A stretch of 64,000 nt of DNA from Dolomedes plantarius (GCA_907164885.2 OU015496.1:187995281-188059280), one strand, 5' to 3'; counted from the first letter of the stretch, positions 10,729-23,206 are shown. Made by a program: numbers and translations. Notes: generated by a model not told the origin, from the sequence alone.

Positions 10729-11756
10729 CTGCTATTCCTTGAAATTGCAACAACAAAAACAAAGACTACGGTTACAGAAAGGAAATTTATTTGAGAGATG
10801 ATATGTGGTACAATGAATAAATGATCAAAATTGCAGATCTATAAGTCAAAAGGAAATGTGAAAATCAGTATTTCGTGTGTCCAACTTCAGCAGTTAAAAC
10901 TTCTTGTACACGGCGTGGCATTGAGCTAAGTCTTTGAAATTTCGTTCCACGCAGATTCAACAGCCATTTACAGTTCTTAAGTTGTGACTGTGGGTGATGA
11001 CATATGATCCAGTTTTCGAACAACCATACACCAAAAGTGTTCTATACGAGATAAATCAGATAGTTGAGCAGGCGAAGGAATATGTGATGCTTGTTATAGG
11101 AATAACAAGGTTATAGGAATTCGCAGTAACGAGTGCCGATCCCTCACTGTCGGCGAACACTGCTCGCAGACATCACCCAATGTGCAAATGTCCTCTAGTG
11201 TTGTGCTAACGTTGTGGATGTCGCTGCACGATTCGTCAACGCTATGCATAGCAAATGCCTGGCTTCTCTCTCTTATATGTGCTCCAGATTCCACATGAAG
11301 ATGCGTCGAACTTTCTGGTCACCATTTTCTTCAAATGGCCATAGTTGTTCTAGCGTTTCGCCTAAAGCGTGCAGCAATATCTTGATGCAACAAGGCAACT
11401 TCATTAAACCCAATAATTCTTCCTCTCTCACACTTTGTAAACAGTTCATAATGTTGTCTCGTTTTGCGACGAGGTATGTTTGCTTACTAACAGTTCAATG
11501 TTCACCGATACTACGTTTGGGATTAGCTTTTTGAACCCAAAAGCAAGTCTCAAGCATTGATTTTGGAGTTTGGAATCTCAAATAACTTCTGAATCCTCCG
11601 ATCACACTTCTTTGGATCTTCAGACTGTATTGTGCATGCATCATATTTGCACACGCCGGTGAAATTTTAATCACTTGCATTTGCCATGATAAACTACCTA
11701 ACAAAATTTCAAGTCAATCCAACTACTCGCTCTTGGTGTTGCAGTTTCAGGGAACA
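10729..11756 (-). mobile_element. degraded Tc1-like transposon
   Basis: About 1 kb between inverted ends TTCCTTGAAATTGCAACA and, from the other side, TTCCCTGAAACTGCAACA, typical of Tc1-like elements whose TIRs carry TTGCAACA. The minus strand contains broken transposase: ELFTKCERGRIIGFNEVALL followed by IAARFRRNARTTMAI from the N-terminal helix-turn-helix, and near the other end the characteristic C-terminus MPRRVQEVLTAEVGHTKY-stop. Several stops and frameshifts separate these blocks, and the catalytic core is largely lost. Non-functional. Confidence 0.75.
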
Positions 11757-12392
11757 ACTGTGTGTGTGTGTGTTTGTTTGTATACACACAATGTATGGTG
11801 TATGTATACTTATGTATTTTGTTCTATAAAATCTTTTACGGTCACTCATCCAGCACTGTTTTTGGCTATATCTGACTTCAGGGAGCAAGTAACTTTAAAA
11901 ATGACTAAATCCATTTAATCTACTTTCTTAAGAGGAGATGGAGGCACAGCAGGGACATAAGTAGAAGGCCTCCTAAATGTCGATTAATCATGTACTATTA
12001 TAATGGGTTAACCCAAAACGCCCTTAATTAGGTGTTTTTACGATAGTGATGTGAATCCCGCCTATCCCAAAAGTTTTTTGCTGGTTACATACTATTGGGT
12101 GGGGGAGGGTACCAAGTTCAGAAATCAAACTTGGCATGTGAGACCTTGCAGGTCGAATTTCAGCAATTTATTCCATTTTCCCGTTTACCTTGCATTACTC
12201 TTTTCTTCAATCGTTCCAAAGTTTTCGTATTTTTTTTAATGTTGTGCTAGTCTCACAACTGGGATTTCTTGGAACTAAAAGCCTTTGCATGTACGTTACA
12301 TAGAACAAGGAAATGCGACTGGAAATTATGTGAAATTTTTAAATGTACTTTCATGCCTTATAACTGATGCGTAAATATGATTTAATACTAAC
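11757..12392. other. stretch without recognised features
   Basis: Short TG-rich microsatellite at 11759-11790; otherwise AT-rich and featureless. Confidence 0.4.

Positions 12393-12440
<48 letters not shown>
12393..12440. repeat. (AC)n microsatellite
   Basis: About 24 perfect AC dinucleotides, ending 10 bp before the Tc1-like element. Confidence 0.97.
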
Positions 12441-12442
<2 letters not shown>

Positions 12443-12599
12443 ATATGTTTACTGCTGGCCATTAAAATTGCAACACCAGGAAGGAAAGCAAATAACAAAA
12501 CTTTACTTATTGTACGTATACAACATAGAAGAAAGAAAACATGATTAAATTTGTTGGCAATTTGGGCGTATACAGGATCCGAAATTAGTACACACAGCT

Positions 12600-12905
12600 G
12601 CCGCCTCTGGCAACTAAAACGGCTCTAACCCGGTTAGGCATAGAGTCGAACTAGGCTTGGAGGACAGATACGGGCAAGCCATTCCATGCTGCTTCAAGTC
12701 TATGCCACACTTCCCCAATCGTAGAGGTTGGAGAGCAGTGGCAGCCCAGTCTGTCAGCAACCCATGACCAGATGTTTTCAGTGGGTGAGAGATCTGGAGA
12801 ATGTGCTGGCCAGGGCAACAGTCAAAAATCTTCTGTGTCGATGGAGGCCAGGACACGATGGGCAGCATGCGGTCTTGCGTTATCTTGTTGAAAGATGACG
12901 TCTCC
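12600..12905 (-). pseudogene. Tc1 transposase C-terminal catalytic fragment
   Basis: Reads VIFQQDNARPHAAHRVL, an internal stop, then LPWPAHSPDLSPTENIW and SWVADRLGCH. The Asp of QQDNARPH and the Glu of SPTENIW are 34 positions apart, the DD34E spacing of Tc1 transposases. At least two stops (after TEDF and before FDSMPNRV) kill it. Confidence 0.85.
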
Positions 12906-13437
12906 AAGGCCTCAAAGACAGGGCACAGCCACCGGCCTTAAGATCTCAGAAATGTAACGCTGGCTGTTCAGATTGCCGACGACGCGAACAAGCGGTGCTT
13001 GTGTCGTGTACCCAATGGCTGCCGATACCATCACACCAGGTGCAGGGCCGGTATGACGATATCGAATGCAAGCAGGTCACGTGCGTTCTCCTCGGTGCCT
13101 CCAGACACGGATACGTCCATCACGATGCTGCACGCAGAACCGAGACTCGTCTGAAAAGACGACGTGGTGTCACTCCTGTATCTAGTTTTGTCGTTGGGCG
13201 CACCACTGTCGCCGCGCGTCTCTATGCTGTAGTGTCAAGGGAAGCCGCAATAATGGTCGCCGTGCAGGCAGTCCGTGCTGCTCCAGACGTCGTCGCACTG
13301 TCCGTGCGGATACTTGGCCGTGCTGCAAACAAGCCCGTTTCCTGACTCAAGGTCAGTGATGTAACTGTACGATCCTGCAAGACCGACCTTACAACATGTC
13401 TGTCCTCTCGGGCGTTAGTGGCGGGAGGCCGTTGAGA

Positions 13438-13626
13438 TCATGCATGGCGTTCAGTATGACTCTCCTGAACCCATCGATTCCATATTCGCATGACAGTCGT
13501 TGGATTCCGACCAATGTGAGTAGCAATATCGTGGAACGATAAACCGCACTCTCGATAAACCACGATCCTGTCGCTATTGTATTCCCACACGTGCTGGTAG
13601 CGGTTTCTCCTTCTTATACGAGGCAT
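13438..13626 (-). pseudogene. Tc1 transposase N-terminal fragment
   Basis: Sixty-two codons with the paired-like helix-turn-helix pattern of Tc1 transposases: DRIVVYRECGLSFHDIATHI then GRNPTTVMRIWNRWVQE. It ends at a premature stop after SHTERHA; similarity to the next part (RPPATNARED) continues in a shifted frame. Confidence 0.8.
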
Positions 13627-13854
13627 AACATGATTTTCTCACAAACAACCAACATGCAAATGCGATTTCCGAATGAGAAACCTGCTGCGTAACTTTCCTT
13701 TTATACAGAGTTTGAGATGCCGTTTCTCCCTCCTGCGTCGTTCGATTGCGCTTCAATGCTAATCATTTGCATAGCCCACCATCTTTTTCCTTGTATGCGA
13801 ATTTGACGTTTGTATCATCTCTCCTCCATTGTATTGTAATTTCAATGGCCAGCA

Positions 13855-13955
<101 letters not shown>

Positions 13956-14128
13956 CAGTGGAATCTCGATCTATCGTTTTTCAAGGGACCGATTGAAATG
14001 AACGATAAATGCGGGAAAACGATAGATGCGGAAACATAACAAAGCAATATGATCGTTGGGACTGGATAAAATGAACGACACATACGGAAAAACGATGGAT
14101 CCGAAAACGATCGATCGAGATTCCACTG
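13956..14128. mobile_element. 173-bp pogo-like MITE, copy 1
   Basis: Begins CAGTGGAATCTCGATCTATC and ends with the inverted GATCGAGATTCCACTG, flanked by TA. CAGT-starting TIRs with TA targets are typical of pogo/Tigger-type non-autonomous elements. It differs at one position (near 14069) from the copy at 51956-52128. Inside, ACGATaxATGCGG-like words repeat. Confidence 0.85.
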
Positions 14129-14130
14129 TA

Positions 14131-14134
<4 letters not shown>

Positions 14135-14177
<43 letters not shown>

Positions 14178-14208
14178 TAATAATATATATATATATATAT
14201 CCTAATAA
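14135..14208. repeat. interrupted (TA)n array
   Basis: TA dinucleotides with two CCTAATAA interruptions. Confidence 0.9.
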
Positions 14209-15190
14209 TGCCCTAGTTTTTTTAACGAGACTTTTATTCTACCTCTAATTCTCAAATGTGATAAATTCATAACTAACGATTCATTGCGTATTATACTATG
14301 TCATCATTTATTTTACAGGTATTCATTGTGTATATATTCATTATATATACGTATTATGATACATCGATTGCTTATTATATAATCCTTTTTTTTAAAAGGT
14401 AAGATATTCCAAGGTCAAAATGTTGAACAAAAAACCATATTGAGTTAAATAAGCTAGCCTTTTAGTACTTTTAAATATTTATTCTCGTTAAGTTGCGGTT
14501 TCCCTTCACTGGAAAATACGGTTAGGGAGGAAATGCCCTAACACATCCCTCTTTTCCGTATGGGGTTTTCGGAAGATGAAATATTGATCTAACTGCCTTG
14601 CGGTAATTGTGGTTCTAATGTTTCCTATGAACTGAGGGGGGGGGGGGAGTAAATGAAAAGTACCTAACTTGTTAATTTGATGCTGAGCCACCTGTGGTCG
14701 GGAAAATCGCAAGAATTGTTTGTATACGCAGATAAATAATATTGTAGACCTAATTTTAAACTTAAACGGTAAAATTGAAGAGGTTGTATTTTGGTTATAA
14801 AGAATATTGATGGTTATAAAGTATTACGACCAATAACATTTTATGGCATTTATATAAATCCTCAAAGTATCATAAAAAAAAATGAAAACTGACGCAATTA
14901 AAAAAAAAATGTCAAAATTAGTACGGTGTGAATGTACGAATGCAGAAAATTTAAAAAAAGAGACATGCTTAAAATTTTTGGAATTTTGACAAGTTTATTA
15001 AATGAAATTTCAAATTGTTCGAGCATTTTTTGTTTGTGCGCATAATGATCGTTACAAATAAATAAATAAAAATTTAAAAAAATAAAAACTTGCGTGAAAA
15101 AAACGTGTCAAAATATATAAAATTTTGTCCCTCTTAAAAAAATAATTGTTGTCCTCTTTTTTAAATCCAACCCCTATGTTTAGATGGTTG
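14209..15190. other. AT-rich stretch, nothing recognised
   Basis: No supported gene or terminal repeats. Confidence 0.45.
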
Positions 15191-15206
15191 AGAGCACTAA
15201 GGTCAT

Positions 15207-15371
15207 TATTTATTTATTTATTTATTTATTTATTATTTAAAAAAAAAATTTTTATTTATTATTTTGAAAAAACTTATTTATTTATTTATTATTATTTTTT
15301 TAAATTAATTTATCTATTTTATTTTATTTATTTATTTATTTTTTATTTTTTTTTTTTTGGGGGGGGGGGGG
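15207..15371. repeat. TTTA-rich low-complexity tract ending in poly-T/poly-G
   Basis: Repeated TTTA/TTAT words, then a T run and a G run. The open frame through it is only low-complexity translation. Confidence 0.9.
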
Positions 15372-15445
15372 TCTACACGAGAGCTGAATACACCAGGACC
15401 TATTGCTTAAAGCCAATTCCGAACGGCTACAAGCATCCACGCCCA
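15372..15445 (-). mobile_element. SINE fragment, same family as 32885-33065
   Basis: Shares the order (CA)GGGACCTA...TTTAAAG...GATTC(C/T)GAACGGCT...AAGCATCCAYGC with the better preserved copy at 32930-32995. Only the tRNA-unrelated body is present. Confidence 0.45.
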
Positions 15446-17260
15446 GGGCCGGGCCGATATATTGTGGCGCCCGAGGCAAGTTTTACAAACGGCGCTTTTT
15501 AAAATTTTTGGAGAAACTCTAAGTTATGAATGTATCTCTATAAGAAATATTCTGATTAATAGAATAACGGACATTTTGGGAAAAGGTGAATTTATTTTTA
15601 AACAGTTTTGTTTATTTTTTTTTTAAAAAGTAAATAAATTTAAATATAATTTGTTATGTAATAAAAACAATTTCTAAATCATTAATTTTGAGATTTTAAG
15701 AAATCTCACCCTCTAATCCTGCCCAAGTCCGTGAGGTAGTGGGATAGAACTATCTATTTAATATATTTCTTGTTAGAACTACTTAAATAGAAAGTTCTAA
15801 ATAGTACTAAATAAAAGTAAATCTTACTATTAACAGCTGAAGGTAAACAAATGTTAGTTTGTGAGTCAGCAGACACGGGGACGGGCTAATCTCGCGAACC
15901 GAGCATAGCAGGATATTGCGACTGGTACGGATGGACGCGGACGGACGAGACGCGTGCACTGGTGCCACCCTCCACTTTCAAAACTTTAAACTTTTTTAAT
16001 TATTAAATTAAAACCGCCGAACTCAAAAGAAGCGGACAACAGAAACAGATGACATTCCGGGTGGTCCAGCTCCTTTCCGTTTCGCAAATTTCCACTATTT
16101 TCATGCATGCAAAATTAAACTTTTTCGCCCACCAATCGACAAATTTTTTATTTCCATGTGTTTTACAACTCTTCATCTTTAAGGATATACACATTTTTAT
16201 AAAGTTAAAAATGTTTTTCATTGCAAACGAAGCTTTTTCCCCAAAGCAGTTTTCCGAATTTCACGAAGTCGACAATTTTGATGGACAAATAATTCTGCAC
16301 CTATTAATGTCAGTTTTACGATTTATCGGAATTTGCTAGATGTTCAACTTCCAAAATATACCAAATACAATTAATAAAATAAATGTTATCATTCTAAAAA
16401 AGCGTACTTACAAAACTCTCTTTTAAAAATTTTCGCGCTGATCGCCATAGTATCTTAATGTAACTGAATGGGGAGTTCGCAATTTTTCGACTTATTATTT
16501 TACTCACTAATAATTCCAGCAAGTTCGTGAAATTTGTTTCTAATTAATGAGCAACTGATGAGGATTCTTCCGCCACCAATTTTGAATTCCTGAGAACTGT
16601 CTTTCTATTTTTTAAGCACTCTTTCGCCCATGAGATTTTCTATTTACATTCGGCCATGTTTCCAAAATGAAAAATTATTAGTTGAGAACGAGTCATTTAA
16701 TAATTGAAATCCAGAAATAATTTTAAAGCACCAGAAATAATTTTAGTTTCAGGAAAGGAGAAGTTAAAACCTTTAGAATTTTTTTCTAATTGATGAAGTT
16801 CTTTCTTTGTTTAAAAAGCAAAATTTGAAAACGGAAATTTCAAAGAATTATTTCAAAAGCCAAAAACCAAAATTTGAAAAAGAGAATTTTAAATCATTAA
16901 TTTTTTTTTTTAAAAATTCTAATGTATTTTTAAAAGTGATTAAACAGTTTTCATTCTTTAAGAAATAAAACCATTTCATTTTAAATCGAAAATGCTACAC
17001 ATCGGGTTGCCACTCAGCTAGTTTATAAATAAATGTTGAAATATGATCAAGATCGTTCAGTTAAGGATATCGTCATCATTGCGAAAATATTTTTCAAATA
17101 GTGTACAACAGTAAATGATTGTGTTTCATAGATCTCTCAATATTATTTGTAGAAACGTACAGTTGGAAAATGTATTGGAGGCGGCTAAAAATAACCGTAT
17201 CAATCAATTTATCCTTCATGGCATAGGTCTCGCAATATCTTTGTCTTTTCAGTCTCGACT
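15446..17260. other. AT-rich stretch, nothing firmly recognised
   Basis: Starts with a hAT-like end (CAGGGCCGGGCCGATATA near 15442) without a visible partner. A stem of AGAACTATCTATTTAA with its near-perfect inverse lies at 15747-15800. No coding similarity. Confidence 0.4.
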
Positions 17261-17620
17261 TTTTAAAATAAACAGTGGAATGAAGGCGTAGTCTTGAAAA
17301 AGCCGCCGTCGGAACGAGAAAAGTGGGCGTTTCTGGGTGCCGCCCACCGGTGTGACACAAAGCTGGCCGACGCCGCTCCGTAACGCCCTCTCGCGGTGTC
17401 ATCCGTCACTGCAGGCGACAATTTTTCCCCCTTTAGTGTCAAGACATGGCGGGAATTTGTGTTTTGTCGGATAAGCATGTGACATTGGGTTTCGGGTGTT
17501 GCATTTCCATGCCAGGATCCAGTATCTCCGACACATCCATTCAGCATTCACAAAGACAGGACGAGCTTGAAAGGGGAAAACCGCCAAGAAAGAAGAGTTG
17601 GGGGGAAAAAAAGGTAGAAA
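17261..17620. other. GC-richer unique segment
   Basis: Markedly less AT-biased than its surroundings, without repeats. Several overlapping open frames on both strands reflect composition; none resembles a known protein. Confidence 0.3.
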
Positions 17621-17898
17621 TTGAGTAATTAGGAGAAAATTTCTACAATTTTTACAGTGCTTATCTATCTTTTACACTATTTCTCAGCATGCGGTATTTA
17701 CGCATGAACGTCTCAAGTTAGGAAACCCTAGACTTTTTGCATCCGGATTTTTTTTATACTCTTGGTAATGCAACCCAGTTATACAGTTGAAATACATAGT
17801 TAAAAAAAAAAAAAGGCATGGCTGCAAATGAAATTTTATATATTACTTTTCATTACTTCTTATATGAAACTTGCGGCAATCACACAGCAGGAACATAC

Positions 17899-17899
<1 letters not shown>

Positions 17900-17932
<33 letters not shown>
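17900..17932. repeat. poly-T tract
   Basis: About 31 consecutive T. Confidence 0.95.
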
Positions 17933-17935
<3 letters not shown>

Positions 17936-17974
17936 AAGCAATGAATAAACACGCAGACATAATTGTGTTTTAGA

Positions 17975-18930
17975 AGAGGAGTACCTTGTTCGTGTCGACT
18001 TTTATCTCCTGTAAGCAAGATATATGTAATCACGGGAGTGCTCAGTAGTTAAAATTTTAAGTTAAGGATGAAATTTTAAGGTAAGAATAACGCGGGTAAA
18101 AGAACAAAAAAAATTAACAGTAAAGTTAAAATAAAACAAAAAAGTTAATTTTAAGAGAAAAAATTAGAGTTACAAGTTAAGAAAATTTAAAAGAAAAATT
18201 AGATAGGACTAATGATCCACGGAAACAAAAAAGTAATGAAGTTAAGAGGCCCAGCAAAGCAGATATCATAAGAATACAAAAATATTTTTGTAAGTTTTCA
18301 ATTTTTTTTTTTTTTTTAGATTTTTTAGAGTTTTATGATTTTTTTGTTATTTTTATAATTTTAAGAATACCAGGTCAGGACAACTAGTTTCGAACTATTT
18401 AAAACACTTAATTCTTCATCAGGGAAAGGAGCATCAGGAGAGATTAAGATGAAGACTTATACTAATTACTTCGAAACTGGTCACCACTTATTTTTTATTG
18501 GGCATATTTAGATGATGTGTGTTCCGGTAATTACTTTTTATCGCGGTATTAGGAAGGCACCCTGGTACCTTAGAAACGTACTTATTCACGGGGATCTGAG
18601 AATCGAACCCATTCGGCAACACATTAAAGATCTCGCCTCTAACTCCTACAATAGACTGTATTCAATAAACAACGAAGAAATATCTAACCTCGCCAACTAC
18701 GATCCAAGATCGTCCTAAGGCCTATCTATAGGCGTCCTAAGGCCACTTTGTTTATTCACCCTAGTCTCCTTCCCCATTCTTTCCCTCCAACCTCTTTTGA
18801 ATTCTAAATTACAATTACCGGCGCATATTTTTAGCATTATATATATACATATTTTTACCATTAATTGCATACATTGACCGCTGTATTTAATTTCAATGTA
18901 CTCCGTAGCGAAGTACGGGTTTTCAGCTAG
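17975..18930 (+). mobile_element. non-autonomous Helitron with defined 3' end
   Basis: The 3' terminus is a hairpin CCGTA-GCGAAG-TACGG followed by GTTTTCAG and CTAG, then T, the Helitron signature (subterminal hairpin, CTRR end, T at the target). The body is collinear with 60105-60480: TTTATCTCCTGTAAG, GTAAGAATA...GCG, AGGCCC(C)AG...AAAGC and a poly-T block. The 5' TC end is not clear. A LINE RT remnant sits inside. Confidence 0.7.
18512..18718 (+). pseudogene. Jockey-like LINE reverse transcriptase C-terminal remnant
   Basis: Sixty-eight codons containing APWYLRNVLIHGDLRIEPI, then IKDLASNSYNRLYS and LANYDPRSS-stop. This matches the C-terminal end of arthropod Jockey-clade RT proteins (APxYxRNxxLHxDLxxxxVxxxIxxxxxxxxxRL). 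It is heavily 5'-truncated. The trailing CTCCTTCCCCATTC...CCGGCGC also occurs at 23136-23206 and may be its 3' UTR. Confidence 0.7.
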
Positions 18931-19195
18931 TGTTATATAAAAATCTTAGTGTGGATAATAAAGAAAATTAATAGATTACTTTATATCGACGGGACTGCTT
19001 GATTAGTAATTTGACAAGGAACGGCATTTAAAAAAATGAAGCTTTTTTCCACAGATATATTTGGATACTGGGGATATTTTGATAAGGAAAGCACCAGTCT
19101 TGAAATTAAGAATACTGGGTTCAAACCTCGGTGCAAGCTGTCAATCGTTGCAGAGGTATGGGACCCTTAGAGAGGGCTATAAAAGATAGTTCGGT
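18931..19195. other. short stretch with B-box-like word
   Basis: GGGTTCAAACCTCGG at 19110-19124 resembles a tRNA B box but no matching A box or fold is convincing. Confidence 0.3.
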
Positions 19196-19690
19196 CAGGG
19201 CCCAATTTAGAAAATTCTTGACTATAAGCACAACTTGGGATGGGGCCCCCCTAACACTGATGTGGGCGTAAAATTTCAAAAATTAACACACACACAAAAA
19301 AAATCATGAATCATTGTGAAAGTACCCTTTTACCAAGAATTGGCTATTTGAAGCGTAGAAGCCTAGAACATTATCGAATAACAAAAAGCAATAAAACAGA
19401 TTAACTTCTTCATTAAAACACCAATACAATGCAACCAGAAAAACTTATTAATCCCTTATATACACTATAACATACATATGATGAACTATACATATGATGA
19501 ACCAATCAATCAATCAATCAAATTTGAAAGGATATATAAAAAAATTGCTATTAAAAAAGGTAAAATTAAAAAAAATTTGAATTGGGAATTTTTTCTTTTT
19601 TTCCTTTTAAAATTAAAATTTTTGAGGGGCCCCCAACATCCGGGGGCCCCTAGGCCCGGGCCTACCGGGACTAATGGAAAATCAGGGCCT
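19196..19690. repeat. possible hAT-like MITE, poorly preserved
   Basis: Begins CAGGGCCCAATTTAG and ends near inverted CAGGCCCTGATTTTCC, with G/C runs inside both ends (GGGGCCCCCC). No target duplication is visible. Confidence 0.35.
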
Positions 19691-20109
19691 GCGTTCGGTA
19701 AACCTATGACAAGAATCAAACCAGCATCGCCAAAGAAGAAGAAAAAAAAAATTCAAATATAGGTGGTCAACAACAGTGTTGTTAGTGTCAAAAAGAAAAT
19801 AGAAGAAAAGTGAACAGTACCGTAAAAAAAAAATTAAATTCTTTTACGACCGAGAATAATGTAGTTTTGAAAGTGACGATGTCTAGTGAAGAGATACATT
19901 GTGACGTGACAAAACGATCTGAGAAAGAAAGAAAACAACTAGTTATAACAATATATCTTTATTTGAGATGTTCAAACTTCTCACCGTCATTTCGGTGTCG
20001 TGTTTTGCCCGAAAGAATTATTTCTCCTTCCGTTCAAGTTTCGTAACGTCACAGTGTAGGAAATCACGAAAAAACAAATGCGCTTTTTAACCATTTTATT
20101 CTTCGCATT

Positions 20110-20325
20110 AATGTCCACAAGGTGTCTTTTTGTACTAAATCAATGATTTTCTACAACTTTGTAAATCACTTTTTTTCCTTATCTCGTTCCGTTTTCGAGA
20201 TAGGAATGCTAACTCCGCAGTTTTCCACCAGGTGGCGCGGTAGGTGGTTTCATTCAGTAGCGCATGGCTACTTTACTATACCTAGACACCACTTTTAGCA
20301 GCCGTTCCGAAGTTAAGAGGGTGGG
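20110..20325. mobile_element. single arm of a long-TIR foldback family
   Basis: Aligns by eye with the right arm at 47236-47466: TAATGT-xxxx-AAGGTGT, TTTGTAA(A)TxxxTT, TATCTCGTTCCGTTTT-GAGAT, CTTTACTATACCTAGACACCA, and a terminal GTTAAG-G run. Only one arm is present. It carries CCACCAGGTGGCGC at 20225-20238 where the other arms have ATAGATGGCGTTG. Confidence 0.6.
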
Positions 20326-20328
20326 AAT

Positions 20329-20334
<6 letters not shown>

Positions 20335-20389
<55 letters not shown>
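20335..20389. repeat. (TA)n array
   Basis: Uninterrupted TA dinucleotides followed by TTTA repeats. Confidence 0.97.
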
Positions 20390-20391
<2 letters not shown>

Positions 20392-21170
20392 TATTTATTT
20401 ATATAAGTTAATCATAAAAGTTAATTTTCGTTCTGTAGAATGCCAAAACTTGAAGCCCTCTGGAAAAATAATCACAAATATATCGGCACATTAAGGAAAT
20501 AAAATAACCTGTTCATAGACAACGCGTAGCAAAATTTCATACCGTTGATTTTTTTAAAATTTTAACATATACTGCGTTTATTTAACTTTATTGGGAATAA
20601 AACTGTCATAGGATCAAAGTATTATGCATTGAGCCTCTATCAACAACGTCTGTGCTTTGCAGGGTATGAAATTTTTAAACGATACCACTCTTATTTAATT
20701 TTTGTTTCGTCCAAAATGAGAGGAATTCAGAAATAAACCATGCAGTTGTCCCAAACGTAAAAATACTCATTTTAGTATGGAAGTAATTTTCACCCAATGA
20801 AATTATTTTCTCTTGCCTTAGTTCTGTAAAAGGGCTTATTTTGGTGAGCTCCTTCAAGTGGCTTAGGTGCTCACTCTGATCTGAATAAAATTATTAGATA
20901 AAATAGAATATAAAAGCATCTGCGATGAGCCAGTAACATAGCTATAGAAGGGATTTATGATTACGGTACCTGCCTGTAGTGAAGTGACCATTACCCACAT
21001 GGGGGTGACATTACGAAGTGGATTTAAGGACATCCCTCTTGGGACGTAAAAATCAGTAAAAAGAAAAAAATAATAATTCCAGTGTATTGTTGAATTCCAG
21101 GGTAACTCCCTCCTCCTAGATCAAAAATCTCTCCTATAGAGAATATGGTTGCGCCACTGCCTTTAGGAAC
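20390..21170. other. AT-rich stretch, nothing recognised
   Basis: No supported feature. Confidence 0.45.
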
Positions 21171-21173
21171 TAA

Positions 21174-21341
21174 GGGCCTATTCACATTGGAGTCCGTTGC
21201 GTAGTATTGAAATATATATAACCAATGACAAACCTCCAAACGATTAACAATGAAATTTTTAACGCCCATGATTGGTTTATTTTCGACTCAACGTCATCTT
21301 TCCCTTAACGCAACGCAACGGACTCCTATATGAACAGGCCC
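21174..21341. mobile_element. PIF/Harbinger-like MITE
   Basis: 168 bp with ends GGGCCTATTCACATTGGAGT and, inverted, GGGCCTGTTCATATAGGAGT, followed on both sides by CCGTTGCG. It is flanked by TAA at 21171-21173 and 21342-21344. The 3-bp TAA target and GGGCCTGTTC-type ends fit PIF/Harbinger (Tourist-like) elements. Confidence 0.75.
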
Positions 21342-21344
21342 TAA

Positions 21345-22170
21345 GACTGACAGAAAAAAAAAGAAATTTCAGTTGATTAATTGTTTAGAGAATATTACAG
21401 GACACTTGATTAACTTGCCCCCACCCCCCTCTTCCCAGATGCGAATATTGGATGAAATCGGGAATTTTTTTTTATAAATAGGCAAAACGAAAGCTTTCAA
21501 GAACAACTAAAATGAAAATGCCCTCGAAAATATTAGGGATTAAATCTTTAAAAAAAAATATGACAGATCTATTAAAAATACCGATAAAGCAAAAAATAGA
21601 GACCCCAATTAGTTGAACATAAAAGTTTTTTTTTTCTTTGGTAGAATGTTCGGTCTCACGTGCTTTGAGTTTTAGGAAAAAAAAAAAGGTAACCTCCGCT
21701 TTAAAGTCATTATTTTCCGATATTTTTTTTCTCTCTTCAACCACAGTTTTGAAAAATGGCTTCAGGAAACCCAGGTATACTCTTCAGTTATCACCTCGAC
21801 TTATGCTGCGGCGTGCGGGCATCAACGACTTACGAGAAGCACTTCCCTGAAAGAAAAGCACAGCCGCATCTGCGATGAACATTTATTATCTCCTCCATCC
21901 CGACCCCTCCCATCACTTAGACCAGAGAGGGAGGACTTATCACAACCTATTCTTTTGAGGCTTCACTTTTCCCACAATTCATCCCTTCGGAAAATCGTAA
22001 TTGACGACTGTTTTCTGCCCGAAGCGAAGTTCGTTGATTTAAAAGCAAAATTGATTCTTTAAGTGGGAAAAAAATATTACGAAAGACATATTTTCACATA
22101 GAAATTCTACGAATTGTGGAATTAGCCGAAATAGATAAATAACAAAACTAGAGCCCCCCCCCCCTCCACG
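21345..22170. other. stretch without recognised features
   Basis: AT-rich, with a short poly-C run near 22154. The open frames are not recognisable. Confidence 0.4.
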
Positions 22171-22176
22171 GGTTAA

Positions 22177-22836
22177 GGGGACAAGGGACCTTCAACCTCG
22201 AAATTTTTAATTTTCAATTTTCAACTCTATATACAAAATGAGAATAGCTTCTATTCTTTTTGACTACATTCAGGACCCTGAGAATTCAAAATAAAGAATT
22301 TTTGGCAGAATAATGCTTGTTTAAGAAAAAAAAAAAAATCAAAAAGTCTAGCTTTTTCAAAATGTTCATGCACATTCCAAATTATTTCAAAACCTTAAAT
22401 GTTTAAATATACATTAACCGTACATATATAAGCATAATTGTGAAATGATTTTTTTGTATGAATCTAAAGCCATAAATAATAATTTTTTTAATTGTTGTTG
22501 TTTTTTATGGTTTTGCTTTATTTCGTGATCTATAAATTTGCAAAATATTTGTGGTCTCAAAGAATAATGCACAGTTTTGTTGCAAACGCTTCAATTAACA
22601 ATCGTGAGAAATTTGCAAGAAATCAGAAGAAAAGTGATACGCAAGGGGACGTTTTGAAAAATTCTAGTATTTTTGAAGAATTTTTTGAAAATCAGGTCTT
22701 ATTCTTCCCCAATATAGTTATATGTGAATTCTAAGTGTCTTTAAAGTTGTAGAAAAGAACATTAATTATTCTCATTTTGTATATAGAGCTAAATATTGAA
22801 AATTTATAAAAAAGAGATTAAAGGTCCCTGGTCCCC
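22177..22836. mobile_element. TTAA-flanked long-TIR element 1
   Basis: 660 bp starting GGGGACAAGGGACCTT and ending in inverted GGGGACCAGGGACCTT. The arms continue for about 90 bp (shared block CTCTATATACAAAATGAGAA). TTAA occurs exactly at both edges (22173-22176 and 22837-22840), as for TTAA-targeting piggyBac-type elements, although the GGGG start is not the usual CCC. No recognisable transposase. Confidence 0.7.
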
Positions 22837-23135
22837 TTAAGGCTGCCGTGTACTGGTTAAGGAATACTATGTACTAACTCTACTGGATTCGCTCACCTCA
22901 ATGTTAACCTATGGAGAAAATGTGTATGCTATTCACAACTACATAAACGCCGATATTCCAACGAAAATGGTATTTTCAGATAGCCTGAACTTTTCTGCGC
23001 CTTGCAACAGGATTCATTTTAGAAATTTCGTCCACCAAAGGAATTGAGGAGCGTTTAAAACACTCTACACCAGATTTCCCCCCCCCCCGATTAATTTAAA
23101 TTTAAGATATTATTTGCTTAAAAAAAAAACTTCCT

Positions 23136-23206
23136 GGTCTCCTTCTCCATTTGTAACTCTCCCTCCAACCTCCTCTAAATTCTAAATTACAATTGCCGGC
23201 GCTTCT
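23136..23206. mobile_element. fragment shared with 18760-18830
   Basis: CTGGTCTCCTTCTCCATT...CTCCCTCCAACCTC, then TCTAAATTACAATTGCCGGC, nearly the same as downstream of the LINE RT remnant at 18512-18718. Confidence 0.6.

Noticed and set aside
12995..13345. 116-codon plus-strand frame
   Set aside because: It lies antisense to the decayed Tc1 transposase; the minus strand explains the sequence.
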